Shown piece after piece: positions 52,344 to 64,000 of a DNA stretch of 64,000 bases (position 1 is its first letter; every line of letters begins with the position of its first letter). Under the pieces are notes generated by a model. It saw only the letters and a list, made by a program, of their open reading frames with translations. It made no database searches and was not told where the DNA came from. Source of the DNA: Geosiphon pyriformis (taxonomy: Eukaryota; Glomeromycota; Glomeromycetes; Archaeosporales; Geosiphonaceae); NCBI GenBank assembly GCA_016748015.1, contig JAAOMT010000760.1, positions 62,001-126,000 on the forward strand, read 5' to 3'. A program made the position numbers and the translations under genes.

Positions 52344-53348
52344 CCGAATCACATTTCTTGTAATATAACATTTAGACCAGTATTATGTCATCCACGTTCA
52401 TTACCATGCAGCATGATAGTATTGAAACTCGTCTTGACGAATAAAGCTTTCCCGACGCTTTCACATCTAAACCATAACATGCACATGTACATTCACTTGC
52501 ATATTTCCTTTTTCGTTTCTATACTTTATACATTCACTCTAACTAATTATAATCCTTTTGAACTCAACTGAGTTTTGTTAATATTGCGAAATACATTGAT
52601 GTAAATTTTTGAAAGGCAGATAGTTTCTCTTTTCCTTTTGCCCTGTCTCTTGAATATTCTTTTGTGACTGGTAGGTTTTTTTTCTTTTTTTGTGTTTCTT
52701 TTCTTTCTCATTTACTTGAATATCAAATAGAAATTTTTTATTTATCATACGTTATTGTAGCTAGGAATTGGTTTTTGGCCGCAGTTACTTGATTTTTTTT
52801 TTGGAATTAAGAAAATAAGATATTTTTCGGGAAAAACACAAAAATATTTTTAAAAGTGTCAAATGTTGAAGATTGAGAAAATTTAGTAGAAAATCGAATT
52901 AACTAACATTCAAACCAGATACTTGTAACCGCAATCAATTGATGAGTTTCTTTTTTGCAATAAAGTTTTCACGCGTTTTAATTGATGGTATCATGTTTCA
53001 ATATACATTCATGAATCTAAATTTTATTTCAGCGACAAAATCTTTTTTCTCCTCAAAAATTCATCCTTGTCTTGGCGGGGGTTCTGATAAACCAATTAAA
53101 AATCAATTGAGGCACATCCTAATGGGCATCAGAAATTTCCCAATATATAATTAGAAATTAGGAATCGCATGATTTAGTTGTGAAACTTTAATAGAGAATC
53201 GAAAGGTCTTCAAAATTTGGTACCGGTGTAAATTTCATAGATCAGATATTAGTTATCATTCAACTCGATTCTCGTCTTGTATGCAGTTTCTTCCGAAAAA
53301 AACTAATATTAGAGACCCACATCTTATGACTAAAATTTTAAGGTGAAA

Positions 53349-53349
53349 C

Positions 53350-53391
<42 letters not shown>
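53349..53391. repeat. (ATC)n microsatellite
   Basis: About 14 perfect units. Confidence 0.95.
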
Positions 53392-53392
<1 letters not shown>

Positions 53393-54147
53393 GCGTTACA
53401 ATTAATGTTGCTGAAAAAATTCTAGAAACTTTTCTTGCGTCATAATTTTCAATCGTCATTAGCAATGTTGTGAGCAGAAAATAAATGAGATCAAATTTCG
53501 GCAGTGTGACAATGATCAACTTTCTGTCATTTACAGAAATGCTCGAAAAATCCTACTTTTTGGTAAAAAGTTGAACCGATTTCTTTTGAAATGAAATAAT
53601 TGAAAATTTCGTGTTCTATTCTCGCAGTAATTTTGAATTTCCTTTTTCGGGGAGATTTTCATTCAAGTTAATTTTTTTGTTTGTTTGTCAAGCTAGTTCA
53701 ACAATTTTAACAGAAAAGGTCTTTGTTTTATCATGTCAAAAATAGTATGTAAATATTATTTCGTTTGACGTGTTATGGTGCTAGAGAAAGACTGATTGAT
53801 TGATACTAACTATTCTAAGAAATCATGTTTACTCTGTAAAAACATTCTTTATTTTTCTGATCATTTTTAGTTGGGATAGCTATTTGATAGTTCATAAGTA
53901 TTCTAGGAAATCCAATAATTTTCCACGAATGTGGATATCCGATTCCCCGTATTCCAAGTTTATATCACTCGGTTTCAATGCGGAACGATTCTAAATGGTT
54001 TTAAATGGGTTTAAATGGTTTTAAATTAGTGGGAATAATTTAACTCGGAGAGTATGCAGGGGTGACATTTGGAAGCTTTTTAGCGCAGCAATTTATACAA
54101 ATAGGTAGGATTAATTGTGGGACACGTTTTTCTTCGATTGGTTAATA

Positions 54148-54176
54148 GGTGGGAGGGAGGAGCAGAGAGGGGGAGG
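54148..54176 (+). other. G-rich run, possible G-quadruplex
   Basis: The sequence GGTGGGAGGGAGGAGCAGAG continues to AGGGGGAGG. It contains three runs of three or more G plus three GG pairs, an outlier in AT-rich DNA. Confidence 0.5.
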
Positions 54177-55194
54177 CGAAAGAATTCAACATAAAGATTA
54201 CGAATCTTTCTTTTTATGAAAACCATTTAACTTAGCTAGTCTGATCAATCAAACTTTGAATAGTGCGATTGATTTAACAATTGGAAAGAATTTTTTTTTT
54301 ATATTTACAAATAAAAGATTATCATGACTTTTTGATACTGCCAAGCTTTACGAAAATGCAAATGAAAATGGATAGTTTAAACTTTGAGATTTTGTAATTC
54401 AATTGGATGTTATTTTCTCTCACGATTTGCCGATCATTTTAAAAAAAACCATTCAATGTTAAAGATGGCATTAAGATATCAAAATATAGCTAAAAATTTT
54501 ACATGAGAAAGTTGAAACTATATATTTTTTTTAGTGTGATTTCGATTATGCTATGCATAACACACGAAAAGGATCCCACGAATCGATAAACAATCAAAAA
54601 TCCCTTTTCTTTTTTTATCATTATTATTTTCAAAATTTCCTTTTCAATCAATCCACGCGTATAGAAAATAAGAATGGATGATTCAATTAAGTAAGGGAAT
54701 GGCACCACTCAACCCGTTTTTCAATGCTCGCGTTTCATTTAACTCTTTTTTTTTTTGATTGTTTTCAGTTTTTTTTTTTTTGAGTGCTAAACACTTTCAG
54801 AGCATGCTTCCGAATCTCTTTACTTAACATAGATTGCCAATTTGATCATACGGAACTTTGCTTTATATTATATTTCTACTTAACCCATAAATAGTCTATA
54901 TCATATCAAATAGATGCATTGATTTTCATTGCATAAATTAACTCTTCCTTTGCTCGATTACACTAAATTAAGTGAAACAAAAATTCTCCAGATGTAAATG
55001 ATAGGGACGCAGCCAGTTTGTGTTACTAATTTAAAAATAATGGCGAATTAAGAATATTTAAAACTCAGACGAACCTAGTTTATTAACCTTGTTTTTATTG
55101 TTTTGTATAACTTAAACGATTCCCTGGTATTGAAGTTTGGTGTTATACATGAAATTTAAGATTTTTCACTCATTGTCTTTGAATTCTAATAGTC

Positions 55195-55227
<33 letters not shown>
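55195..55227. repeat. (AAT)n microsatellite
   Basis: About ten perfect units. Confidence 0.9.
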
Positions 55228-55230
<3 letters not shown>

Positions 55231-57289
55231 GAATAATGTTATTTCAAAAATTTATGAATATTAAAAAATCTAAAACTAAAGGAAAGCTTTTAAAAAAGTT
55301 AAACTTAAAAAAAAAGAGATAAAAAGTATAATTCACTTATTGTTTTTTTAAAAAGTAAAAATTCAATTTTAGGCTTTTTGCTCATTTTCAATATTTTAAA
55401 TCTGAATCAAGACTAATTTGTATTTATTCAATCCAAAGTCAGGAATGTGAACATGTGCAAAGAAAAAAAAATTACTTAATGTTGTGTAACTTAAAAATCG
55501 CTTGAGTTGAACGCATCGAAAACTATAATAATTTAGGGTTCGATATAATTGAATAAAATACGAAATATTGTTTTTTAAAATGAAAAAAAAAATACAATTT
55601 TGATTTTTGGATTTTTTCTAATAGATCAGTTATAATATAAAAAATTTTGTCAATTATCTATTACCATTTTAATTTTTAAAAAATAATAAGAATAAATTAT
55701 TTTTATATGTTGAAATATATTGAAAACCAGAATACAGTATATATATTAATTATAAAAAATAAAAAAATAAAATGTAAATTATTTATTACATAATCTTACC
55801 CAAATAGGTGAAATTTTGTTTAAAAAAAGCTATTAAAACCCTTTCTTTTAGAGAAGTTCTAATTGGGAAAATTACAAGTAAAAATTATAAAAATACTTAT
55901 TCAAACAAACTTGGGACATTAAAAATTTCGAATCTTTTTCATGTAGGCACCAAGTCTATGAAGGTACTCCTTAATAAACTGGACAGAAATTGGCATAATC
56001 AGTACAGTGAAGTTGCATATCGGAAAAATTTTAATTTGCAAGGCGTAGTGTGTTTTTACTGTACATTTCAAGATTTCACGACAGAAAAATCTTCATATTG
56101 ATTCCAAATTAGTCAAATGAATGTGCCAAGTATTTTTAAAAGATTTCTGAATAATTGATGAAATTTTCAAGACAATATTTTAATATTGGTTATATTAAAT
56201 TTCTTTAACAAAATAAGTTTCGATAGCTAAAGTTTAATCTTTAATACCACGAAATTTTTACAAAGATTTTCATCAAATGATTCTGAAAACAAAATAAAAA
56301 AGATCTATTCATTTTGTAGTGCTAGAAGAAATATCAAGATGATCTAATTTCAGAAGTTATGTCGTTTGTTTTTGCGATACAACAAGTTAATCAATTAACA
56401 AGGTCATTTGATGATAAATTACCCTTAATAGGCTTTCAGTACATTTAATTAACCTGCCTAAGGGTTAATAACGTCGTTTGTTCACTTGAAAATCTGATCT
56501 AAAAAAAAAAAAAGAAGTGAAACATCGAAAGAACAGCATTGAAATTGGCCCAATTCCATATCTGAAGCTTTTCCATTCTGATCAGAAAAATAGTCTATTT
56601 CCAAATAATTATTTATTAGTAATTAAAATCAAAATTTTTTTATTTTATTTTATTAATTGTGAAATATTTTTAGTTTAAAACTTTGTTTCAATGTCTTCTT
56701 CGAATTAGAAAAAGGGTAATAAAAAAATTATCTAATTAAAAAAATGTAATGATGATGTAATTGAAGATAAGAATGGTGTAATTAGAAATGTAAGGTGTAA
56801 TTAAAAATATAATAATGACATAGTTGAAAGATATAATGTTTTTTGTTGGTAATTCTAATAATAAGTCTTAATAAAGATGACCAATGGTTACGAATATTTT
56901 ACATTATAATTTATTTATTTTTATTTTATTGGGTGTAAGTCCAACCGTCTTTATAATTATAAAAAAATTAGGTTAAAAAATTGATTGTATGAATTTTATT
57001 TTTATTGTTCAAATTAAAATAAACATAATTTTTATTTAAAATGATAAAATATTCAAATTTAAAAAATTCATAATTTAAATGTATATTAACTATAAAAAAT
57101 TTTTATTTTTTTCAAATAATTAAATAACTAAATTAAATAAAAAATTATATATTTAAATTAATTAATAATCAAGCCAATTAACAAGAAATTAATTTTTTTC
57201 GAATTTTGAAAAGAATTTTATGTATACTTTTTTAAAAAAATAAATAATTAAATTTAATAAATTAAATTAATTTTTATTATTATTATGTT

Positions 57290-57332
57290 GTAACAAAGTG
57301 TGATCCAATCAGTACCTTAAACTATACAATAA
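57290..57332 (-). repeat. dispersed repeat R1, copy d (inverted)
   Basis: The reverse complement reads TATTGTATAGTTTAAGGTAC and then TGATTGGATCACACTTTGTT, aligning with the right half of copy a. Confidence 0.45.
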
Positions 57333-59539
57333 AAAATTACTATACAAAAACCATATTTTACTTATTTTCTACATGTTTTCAGCCACCTAAGCTGATTAAA
57401 ACTAAACTAAATTGAATTTATAAAAGAAAACTTACCCAAAAATATTATATGTTACATAACAATAACCAAATCCGTCAATTATTTAACAGTTTTAATTATA
57501 TTAAACTTAACATTAAAATTTTGTAACTTTTAAAAAACCATTAACTTATCAAATATTTCTTGTAAACAGAAAAAGCTATATCTATATTAGACATAATATT
57601 ATTAAACTTGTTAACTATAACATTTAAATTAATTTAAAAACCAAATATAATAATTATATATCTTAATTAATAATAAAAAGGATTTTAATATTATTTTTTA
57701 TTAAAAAATTAACTAAACAACAAAAACAGCTATAATTGAATTAAAAGACTCGAAATAAACAACAACATATTACCTAATATTACAAAATTCAATGTAATCT
57801 AAGAAACTTTACCAAAAACATTAAAAACATTTTTAATATTAGTAATTAAAATGTTCTTAAATATATTCCGCAAAACAACAGCAGTAGAAAAAGATATAAA
57901 CTTAAAAACCACCAAAAACTTAACAACTTTAAGAATAAAAAAATAAACAAAATTAGGAAACTTAATTTATGTAACAGTATTTAAAAAAACTTGAAAAGCA
58001 AATTTTACATAAAACAATTTAATATTATTTTTAAAAATAGATTTTAAATTAATAAAACCATATACAAATTAAAAAATAATCTTAATATAAGCTAATTTAA
58101 TCTTGAAAAAATACCAAATACCAGAATAAAAGTTATTTATTCAAAATTTTTTTAATAATCAACAATTGTTTTCTAAATATTCTCAAAAACAGTATTACCA
58201 AAAAACAAAGAAAAAAAATCTTCAATTTCTATTTTATTAGCCCAATTTTTGAGATTAAGTAAGTTAATAAACTAATTAATTAAAAACATACAAAATCATG
58301 ACTTGTTTAATTTTTAAAATCCATAATAATTAACTAAAAATTAATGTAATAAACAATATGATTAGAAATTAATCCAAACTATGATAAACTAACATACTTT
58401 TATTATTATTGCTTAAAATAAAAAATGTTTTATTTACAGCTATAACAAAACTGAACATTATAATTGGCACAAATAATGCAGGACTAGTAAAAAAGCCAGA
58501 AGAAACAACAAAAAAACTGTTTTTAAAACAACAAAACTAGTACCAGAAACACTGAAAAAAATTTTTTAACACTTCAAAAAGATTGCTATTAGTTATAACA
58601 GAGAGTTAAGAAGTTTGTTTATTAACTGTTTTGGTTTTTTAGCTATTTAAGCAACAGTAAAAAGAAAAATAGAAAAAAAAATAACTTACTCGTTTTTTAT
58701 CAAATACTTTGGGACTCTTAGAGAAAACAGAAAGTATGTTAAAACTACTCCAAATAGGTTTTTTCGAAGAAACTTTGAAAGAGAAAAAACTTTTAATCCA
58801 AAATAAAAACAATGCTCTAAAATTAGCAAAAAGCTGGTTTATTATTGCTTTATTTAATTAGAGCATTTTTATAGAATACTATTAAGCAGTTTTAATAGCT
58901 GTAAATACTTTACTGGTAAAAATACTATCAATTGCTTCAGAAAATAAAGGTGCTGCAACTTTTTACTCTTTGTTTTAGTTGTGATAATAAAAATATGAAA
59001 GAAAAAAAGTTCAAAATTTTTTAAATTAATATTAACTTAATAAATTAAATTAAAAATTAGCTTTAATAAATTAAATTAATAATAAGCTTCATAAATTAAA
59101 TTAAAAATTAGCTTAATAAATTAAATTAAAATTTAAGGATAAAAATATAATAATAAAAACTGCATAAACAAGATAAATAAACAAGAATGATTTCTTGTGA
59201 ATTTAGTAACTTAAATTTTTTATTCAGTATTTTTTTTTAATTTAATAACTTAATTTTTATTTCATATATTCACTTTAAAGCTTTAGAGTTTTTGTGTATA
59301 AAATAAAAAATATTTTCTAAAATTGTTTAGAAAATTATTCCAGCAATCTTTTTGAATTTATAATAAACATATATATCAAATTTTGAAAAATAAAATTTTA
59401 ATTACAATATTATCAAAATTGATTTTATTAATTTCAAAAAATATATATATAATAAGTAAATTTAAAACTTCAAATATTTTTAGTATAAAATTAATGCTTG
59501 TAAAGGTTGGAATAAAATCAATTTATATTGGCGCTGCTA

Positions 59540-59578
59540 GGTTGTCAATATATCGGGTGATTGGGCTGCAATTTAAGA
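59540..59578 (+). repeat. dispersed repeat R1, copy e
   Basis: TCAATATATCGGGTGATTGG then GCTGCAATTTAAG aligns with the right half of copy a. Confidence 0.45.
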
Positions 59579-59744
59579 AATCATTAAATAAGGTCAAGAA
59601 AAAAAGAAAAATTGACTCCTTCACTTGGGTTTTTGATTTTTTTTAAAAACAATCCTTTATGGTATCAAATTATATTATTATAAGTATAAATACGCACAAA
59701 TAAAGTTTCTAAACCAGATTATATATTCTCGAATTAACTAGTTA

Positions 59745-61326
59745 CTATATTATTGACATGTCAAATCCTGTCCACACTCTCTTCTTTATAACTCGAAAAA
59801 CTTCATATTCTTCTACGGCAAAATAAGCTGGTTCGTGATCAGAACCAGCCATTATACTGAATTCATAAACATTCTTGTTACAATAACACTGCTTTGGGTC
59901 TTTGATATTACCACGAAGTACAATATCGGTACCAAATAAAGGTCCTTCTGAGGCATCTTGACAAATAGCATACTCATCGTTTTCAACACGACTAAGAATA
60001 GCCTCGTTTAAATTCTCATCACCAACTGTAAATATGAAACTATCATTTGTTTTATTCCATTTATGTGGACTCAAGGATAACCAACTGAACGGGTTATAAC
60101 CACCAATAATTTGACCGGTTTCCTTGGTTTTGATCACGGTGATTGTAGCTCCTTGTTTATCACAAAGTCGATGAAATTCTTCTGGGGTAAAACCATCACG
60201 GCTGCCACGCAATAAAAGTTGAAATTCGTAGGCACTCCCGTCTGTGTGTCCATTTTCCGTTGGTGATTCATCATCTTTGCGATCAATGTATTTGGCTAAC
60301 CAGGCAGCGTGTTTGGGATTTATAATAACCGAGTTTATCTTGAATGATGGATGACGTGAGGAAAGAATGGGAGAAATCGGTTTAAAATCTGGATTTAAAT
60401 GGGAATTGATGATGTCACTGTAGAGTTGATGGGGAAATACTGATTTGAATGGAGCAACTTTTTCTTTAAAATCATCGGGCGAAATATCAAGATATCGGAT
60501 CAATGGCAAAACCGGTCTTAATGTTGACCTTAGAAAGATAAATTGTGCCGTTGACCAATCGCAAACATTAGTTGGTAAATGTGGTGGTTGAGCGATTCCC
60601 CATTCGACGACACGATTCCAAATATGAATTTCTTCAAGTTCGACTAAATCTTCTCGCTCCAATAAAGAAACAACCATATCTGGGGAGAGCTCATTGAAAT
60701 CGAGAGAACGGAGAATTGTTGTTGGAGATTTGTCCAAGATTTTGTTGCAAAATTGTTGAAATTTAAGTAGCGATGGGGGACCAAATGCTGTATGATATGT
60801 AGTGGCGAAATGCGATTGAAGCCAGCCGGTTTTTCGTTCTAATAGATAATCTTGTAAAGAATTGACAAGTTCGACTAAGCCCAACTCATTTGCTGTTTTC
60901 AATATATCAATTATTTCCTGTGCTTTATAATTTTCATAGTCCAAGATACCAGTATACATATACCTACAACAATATTGGAAATGAGAGAATATTGGTTTAT
61001 TTGTTGACAAATTAAATTGGGAATTAGCACGAAAAAAGATACCTCAGAAGAAGGTTAAAAGCAAATGGTGAAATTTTTTCCAGTACAATTGAAATCACTT
61101 TTTGTTTCCGGGATTTTGGTCCATGATCAACGGCCAATAAATTGACGTTTTCTTGTGATAATACTTTTCGAAAATATGATGATCTAGCACGAAGAATAAT
61201 TGAATGTGCATGAAAAACTCTAGCATTCTCTTCCTTCCCAACTTTGATATTACTATCATAATCTTCGGCTTCCTCTAACAACTTTGTATAATCACGTAGT
61301 AAAAATGGTAAAAATTGAGAAGACAT
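59745..61326 (-). CDS. BTB-BACK-TLDc domain protein (copy 2)
   Basis: Two exons, 61326-61043 and 60963-59745, give 500 aa; the intron is 79 nt (gtatct ... ttgtag) and interrupts the BTB at the same place as in copy 1, just before the Y-x-Y-x-G motif (RYMYTGILD). The BTB fold lies at about residues 20-105 with FHAHSIILRARSSYFRKVL, a BACK region at about 139-280 with EIHIWNRVVEWGIAQ and LIRYLDIS, and the TLDc domain at about 305-490 with FQLLLRGSRDGFTPEEFHRL, IGGYNPFSW, SFIFTVGDENL and AYFAVEEYEVFRV. Unlike copy 1 there is no Pro-rich linker. The exon-intron match and domain order show common descent with the gene at 50702-52244. A CUL3-adaptor or stress-linked TLDc role is inferred from the family. 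Confidence 0.94.
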
Positions 61327-62037
61327 GATAGATATTGTCTCGAAAAATTTAGTATCTGGAGTTTGGAGAATGAAGGGGGATGATGATGTTTACAAAATAA
61401 AGGAGTGTTATATTGGCAAAGCTTTATAGGGAGCTTGATGTTATGGTGCCACAGTTTTTGATTGCAATACAAATGGTTGTACGATGCATTTTTTATATTT
61501 AAATTACGCCTTGGATTAATATGGGTACCTCAAATATGATATCAATTAGCCAAATAAAAATGCACACTAATGCTTTTGCGCTATTAAACATATGATATTT
61601 GAAAAAATAAAATTTTTCTTTATGTAAGTATTTTATTTTGAAACATTGTATGAGAAGGTTTTTATTATTGGAGCAAAACTTTCATCTTTCAAGAATTTTC
61701 TTTAGGGCGCAAGCTTTTTTGAAAATTTCTATTTTCCCATTTTTTTAAAATAAATTATAAAGCTTCAAAACCAGACTTATTTCCGTTGATTTTAATGATC
61801 ATAGGTAGCCTAAATGAGAATTATTTTGTAGAATGAAAGCCTCCAGGAATTTAAGGAAGGTCTTAAATCGCACAATTTGCAACAAGTCGCTGCAACCAAA
61901 AAATTTATTTACTTTTAACTGCGACAAAGTGATAAGATTTCTATTAATCCAAGTAGTAATTCAATGAAATAAACAGTTCTAGCGAAAATCTGGGGTTGAA
62001 ATTAAGCTCGGATGGTATTTAATAAGTATAATAATTA
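61327..62037. other. intergenic; promoter side of BTB-TLDc copy 2
   Basis: A TATA-like CTATAAAG (minus, 61429-61422) lies about 96 bases before the ATG at 61326. Nothing else was recognised. Confidence 0.45.
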
Positions 62038-62955
62038 CTAAGTTAAAGCTTCCTTTTTAATATATTCCACATCTAGATATGTGACCACAATATTTGTCAA
62101 GGTATCCAAGGAACCATCAACCTTTGTGTATTCAGGTTTACTTCTCAATAAGAAATGTGCAAGTCCCCAAGGATGAAATCTACTTTTTCCAAACAGTAAA
62201 AAGTATATAGTTAACAGAACACTAGTTGCGAAAGTGAGTGCCTCAGTAATTATTGAGAATGTTGTAAAAGCTTGGAATTCTTTCGTTCGTTCGATGAGGA
62301 ATTGGTTTGGTCGAACTTCAATAGTGCTGGTTCCGTTTTGTGGGTTTGGATCATAGGCTTGTTCAATGAGCTGGTCTTTGAAAAAAGTCTGACTTTTGCC
62401 GTTGAGATAGGTTCGTCTCTCAACTAAATAGGAAATGTGAATTTTGTTCCCAGATCCGGTGTAAATCCACGGCAAGTCCTGCATGTCTGGATTATCAAGT
62501 GGTTCGAACAAGACGATGGCAAATGAAGCTTTGGGAAATATTGTCTGGTATTTTTTGTCGATAAAATAGCTGATCACAATTTCTAAGTTCCCCCACTGGG
62601 GGAGATGGCCATTTTCCATGGGTTGATGTGGGTACACTATTGGATCAGTGGTATTGATGGTCCAGCAATTGTTCAAAGCCCCTGCAACTCCCAATTTGCT
62701 CTCAGGCATGGAAAAGTTTGTATTGCTCTGTGGCCACATTGGGCCCGAGGTAATTTGGGCTTTGACATACGCACCGTCCAAGCATATTAGGAGTCCGGGC
62801 ATTGAAAGTTTCGGTGAGTTTTCAGGTTTTAAATATTGTATAAGGGTCGGCTGGTTTTTAAACCTATCATATTTGTAGAGGATGTATTCAACTAGCACAA
62901 AGGCAAGTACTCCTATGGTAATAAACTGGGCAAAAATAATTCGATTAAAGAGCAT
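62038..62955 (-). CDS. two-transmembrane membrane protein with large ectodomain, family unknown
   Basis: A single uninterrupted frame of 305 aa. A hydrophobic helix at about residues 8-27 (FAQFITIGVLAFVLVEYILY) and another at about 232-254 (FSIITEALTFATSVLLTIYF) enclose a roughly 200-residue domain, probably outside the cytosol, with NTT and NGT glycosylation sequons and the segments SMPGLLICLDGAYVKAQITS and GNKIHISYLVERRTYL. About 50 residues follow the second helix (RFHPWGLAHFLLRSKPEYTK). Short N-terminus, helix, ectodomain, helix, short tail is the layout of ENaC/ASIC- or P2X-like channels, but no signature of those families was recognised. An intronless gene with a TATA-like box about 35 bases upstream. 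The start is the only ATG ahead of the first helix. Confidence 0.75.
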   Translation of the reverse strand: MLFNRIIFAQFITIGVLAFVLVEYILYKYDRFKNQPTLIQYLKPENSPKLSMPGLLICLDGAYVKAQITSGPMWPQSNTNFSMPESKLGVAGALNNCWTINTTDPIVYPHQPMENGHLPQWGNLEIVISYFIDKKYQTIFPKASFAIVLFEPLDNPDMQDLPWIYTGSGNKIHISYLVERRTYLNGKSQTFFKDQLIEQAYDPNPQNGTSTIEVRPNQFLIERTKEFQAFTTFSIITEALTFATSVLLTIYFLLFGKSRFHPWGLAHFLLRSKPEYTKVDGSLDTLTNIVVTYLDVEYIKKEALT

Positions 62956-62985
62956 CTTTTACTTTTTTTCGTTTGGGTATGATAT

Positions 62986-62993
62986 CTTTTATA
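62986..62993 (-). promoter_or_regulatory. TATA-like box for the two-TM protein
   Basis: The minus strand reads TATAAAAG 31-38 bases before the ATG at 62955, ideal spacing. Confidence 0.45.
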
Positions 62994-64000
62994 CAAAATC
63001 AAAAGAATATCATGCTAATGCACCTCATAATGGTTGATCCTGTCTTAAATTTGGTAATCTTTGGCAAATAAAAGACGAAAAAGGAAATGGCTTACTAAGT
63101 ATGGCATCAAGAGGTAACGGATGCAGAAAAGCGGCCGTGAAATTGTTTTTGTTTTAGAAAATTTATCATACTAGTAATTTGCTGGTTAATAAAATTTTCT
63201 AACTTTTAAATTACCAATTTCATAATTTATTATATCTTTGTGTCGTTAAATTCAAACATTTAATTTTAAGAAATTTTAATGGTCATTATTAAAAATTTAA
63301 ATTAAATTAATTAATTCAAATATAAAAGAATCCAATTTAGGTAGGGATTATACAATTTTGTTCTGCGTTATGTAAAAACAATTATTAGAAAACTAAAGAA
63401 CAATACAAATACCTTATTTAGTCTAAAAAAGAATCTATATTTAAATTTGAATCTTAAAATATGGAAAAACATTTGATTTTAAAAGATATTAATTATATAT
63501 GTAGTTTCGTTTTCTTAATACTCTTTAATGATAGCTTGGAACATAATTCTCACTTTATTCTGGTTTTATAACCTCTTTTAAAAAATTTGGATAATAAAAA
63601 ATAATATGCAAGAAATCTTTATAAAAATAGAGTTACAAAATATAATTCCTTGGCATAAACTTTAAAAGATAGACAATGTCAATATTTTTGTATTATTTTT
63701 CCAAGAGTTAATATTCATCTTATAAAAAATTATAAGAATCTAGTGCAAGAATTCACATTTTCTTATCGGATTAATTTTTTAAATTTTTAAATTTTAATCG
63801 TTTAAGAATACATCTACTTTGTAATTATTTCACCTTCTAAATATTTGCTTAAAAGCTTAATATGAAAGAGGGGAAATCTTTATTTCGCTTAGGCTATTAA
63901 TTATAACTTATTCAGATTGTTAAAAAAAATATAAAATTGAAAAACAAAAAATCGCCACTTTAATACCTTCTGACATACCAATAACTTATCTCCATCTAAA
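62994..64000. other. terminal spacer, no gene recognised
   Basis: AT-rich DNA to the window end, without supportable frames. Confidence 0.55.

Larger units (their letters stand above)
52245..59744. other. 7.5 kb gene-poor region
   Basis: Between two BTB-TLDc genes that converge on it. It holds a pyrimidine tract, (ATC)n and (AAT)n tracts, a G-rich run and, from about 55.5 kb on, very AT-rich DNA with repeat R1 copies. A 97-codon frame at 55808-56101 (+) and an 87-codon frame at 59383-59646 (+) have no recognisable features and are not called genes. Confidence 0.5.

Noticed and set aside
55808-56101. 97-codon plus-strand frame
   Set aside because: Starts with GTG, has no family resemblance and no splice or signal features; possibly a relic but not supportable.
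59383-59646. 87-codon plus-strand Ile/Lys-rich frame
   Set aside because: Overlaps a copy of dispersed repeat R1 and is made of AT-derived codons.

Overview
The window reads as nuclear DNA of a filamentous fungus, most probably an arbuscular-mycorrhizal fungus (Glomeromycotina, Rhizophagus/Glomus-like). The inference rests on a very AT-rich background with long gene-poor tracts, multi-exon genes with short GT-AG introns (mostly 65-250 nt), many (AAT/ATT)n microsatellites, and family content typical of that group: BTB-BACK-TLDc proteins, a tyrosine-kinase-like Ser/Thr kinase with an Asn run, and small secreted proteins. The species cannot be fixed from sequence alone. Exon joins below were made by hand from splice signals, reading phase and family alignment.

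Layout. 2.1-2.8 kb: a complete peroxiredoxin-5-type gene (+). 4.2-9.1 kb: class-3 lipase-like gene, Kre9/Knh1-like secreted protein and a Ser-rich secreted protein, all on the minus strand. 10.0-10.4 kb: incomplete gene (-). 12.9-13.9 kb: N-myristoylated UBTD-type ubiquitin-domain protein (+). 16.4-17.9 kb: second lipase-like gene (+). 20.15-20.65 kb: 3' part of a membrane-anchored protein gene (-). 24.4-25.9 kb: eight-exon Cys-rich, probably GPI-anchored secreted protein (+). 27.6-31.8 kb: Kre9-like gene (+), third lipase-like gene (-), third Kre9-like gene (-). 34.3-36.0 kb: TKL-type kinase-like gene (+). 39.0-40.2 kb: KCTD-type BTB gene (-). 40.2-50.7 kb: gene desert including about 4.5 kb of extremely AT-rich DNA with diverged dispersed repeats. 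50.7-52.2 kb: BTB-BACK-TLDc gene (+). 52.3-59.7 kb: second desert. 59.7-61.3 kb: second BTB-BACK-TLDc gene (-). 62.0-63.0 kb: intronless two-transmembrane protein (-).

The main theme is a 4-32 kb region rich in secreted products: three lipase-fold proteins interleaved with three small Kre9/Knh1-like proteins plus other secretory proteins. All three lipase-like proteins have GHGxGG where a catalytic GHSxG would be expected, while Asp and His candidates remain. The kinase-like protein likewise has Gly at the DFG aspartate. The window is thus enriched in enzyme-fold proteins lacking a key catalytic residue. The 50-61 kb part carries two opposed BTB-BACK-TLDc paralogues, probably acting as CUL3-type adaptors or TLDc-dependent regulators. 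No rRNA, tRNA, CRISPR array or intact transposon was recognised.
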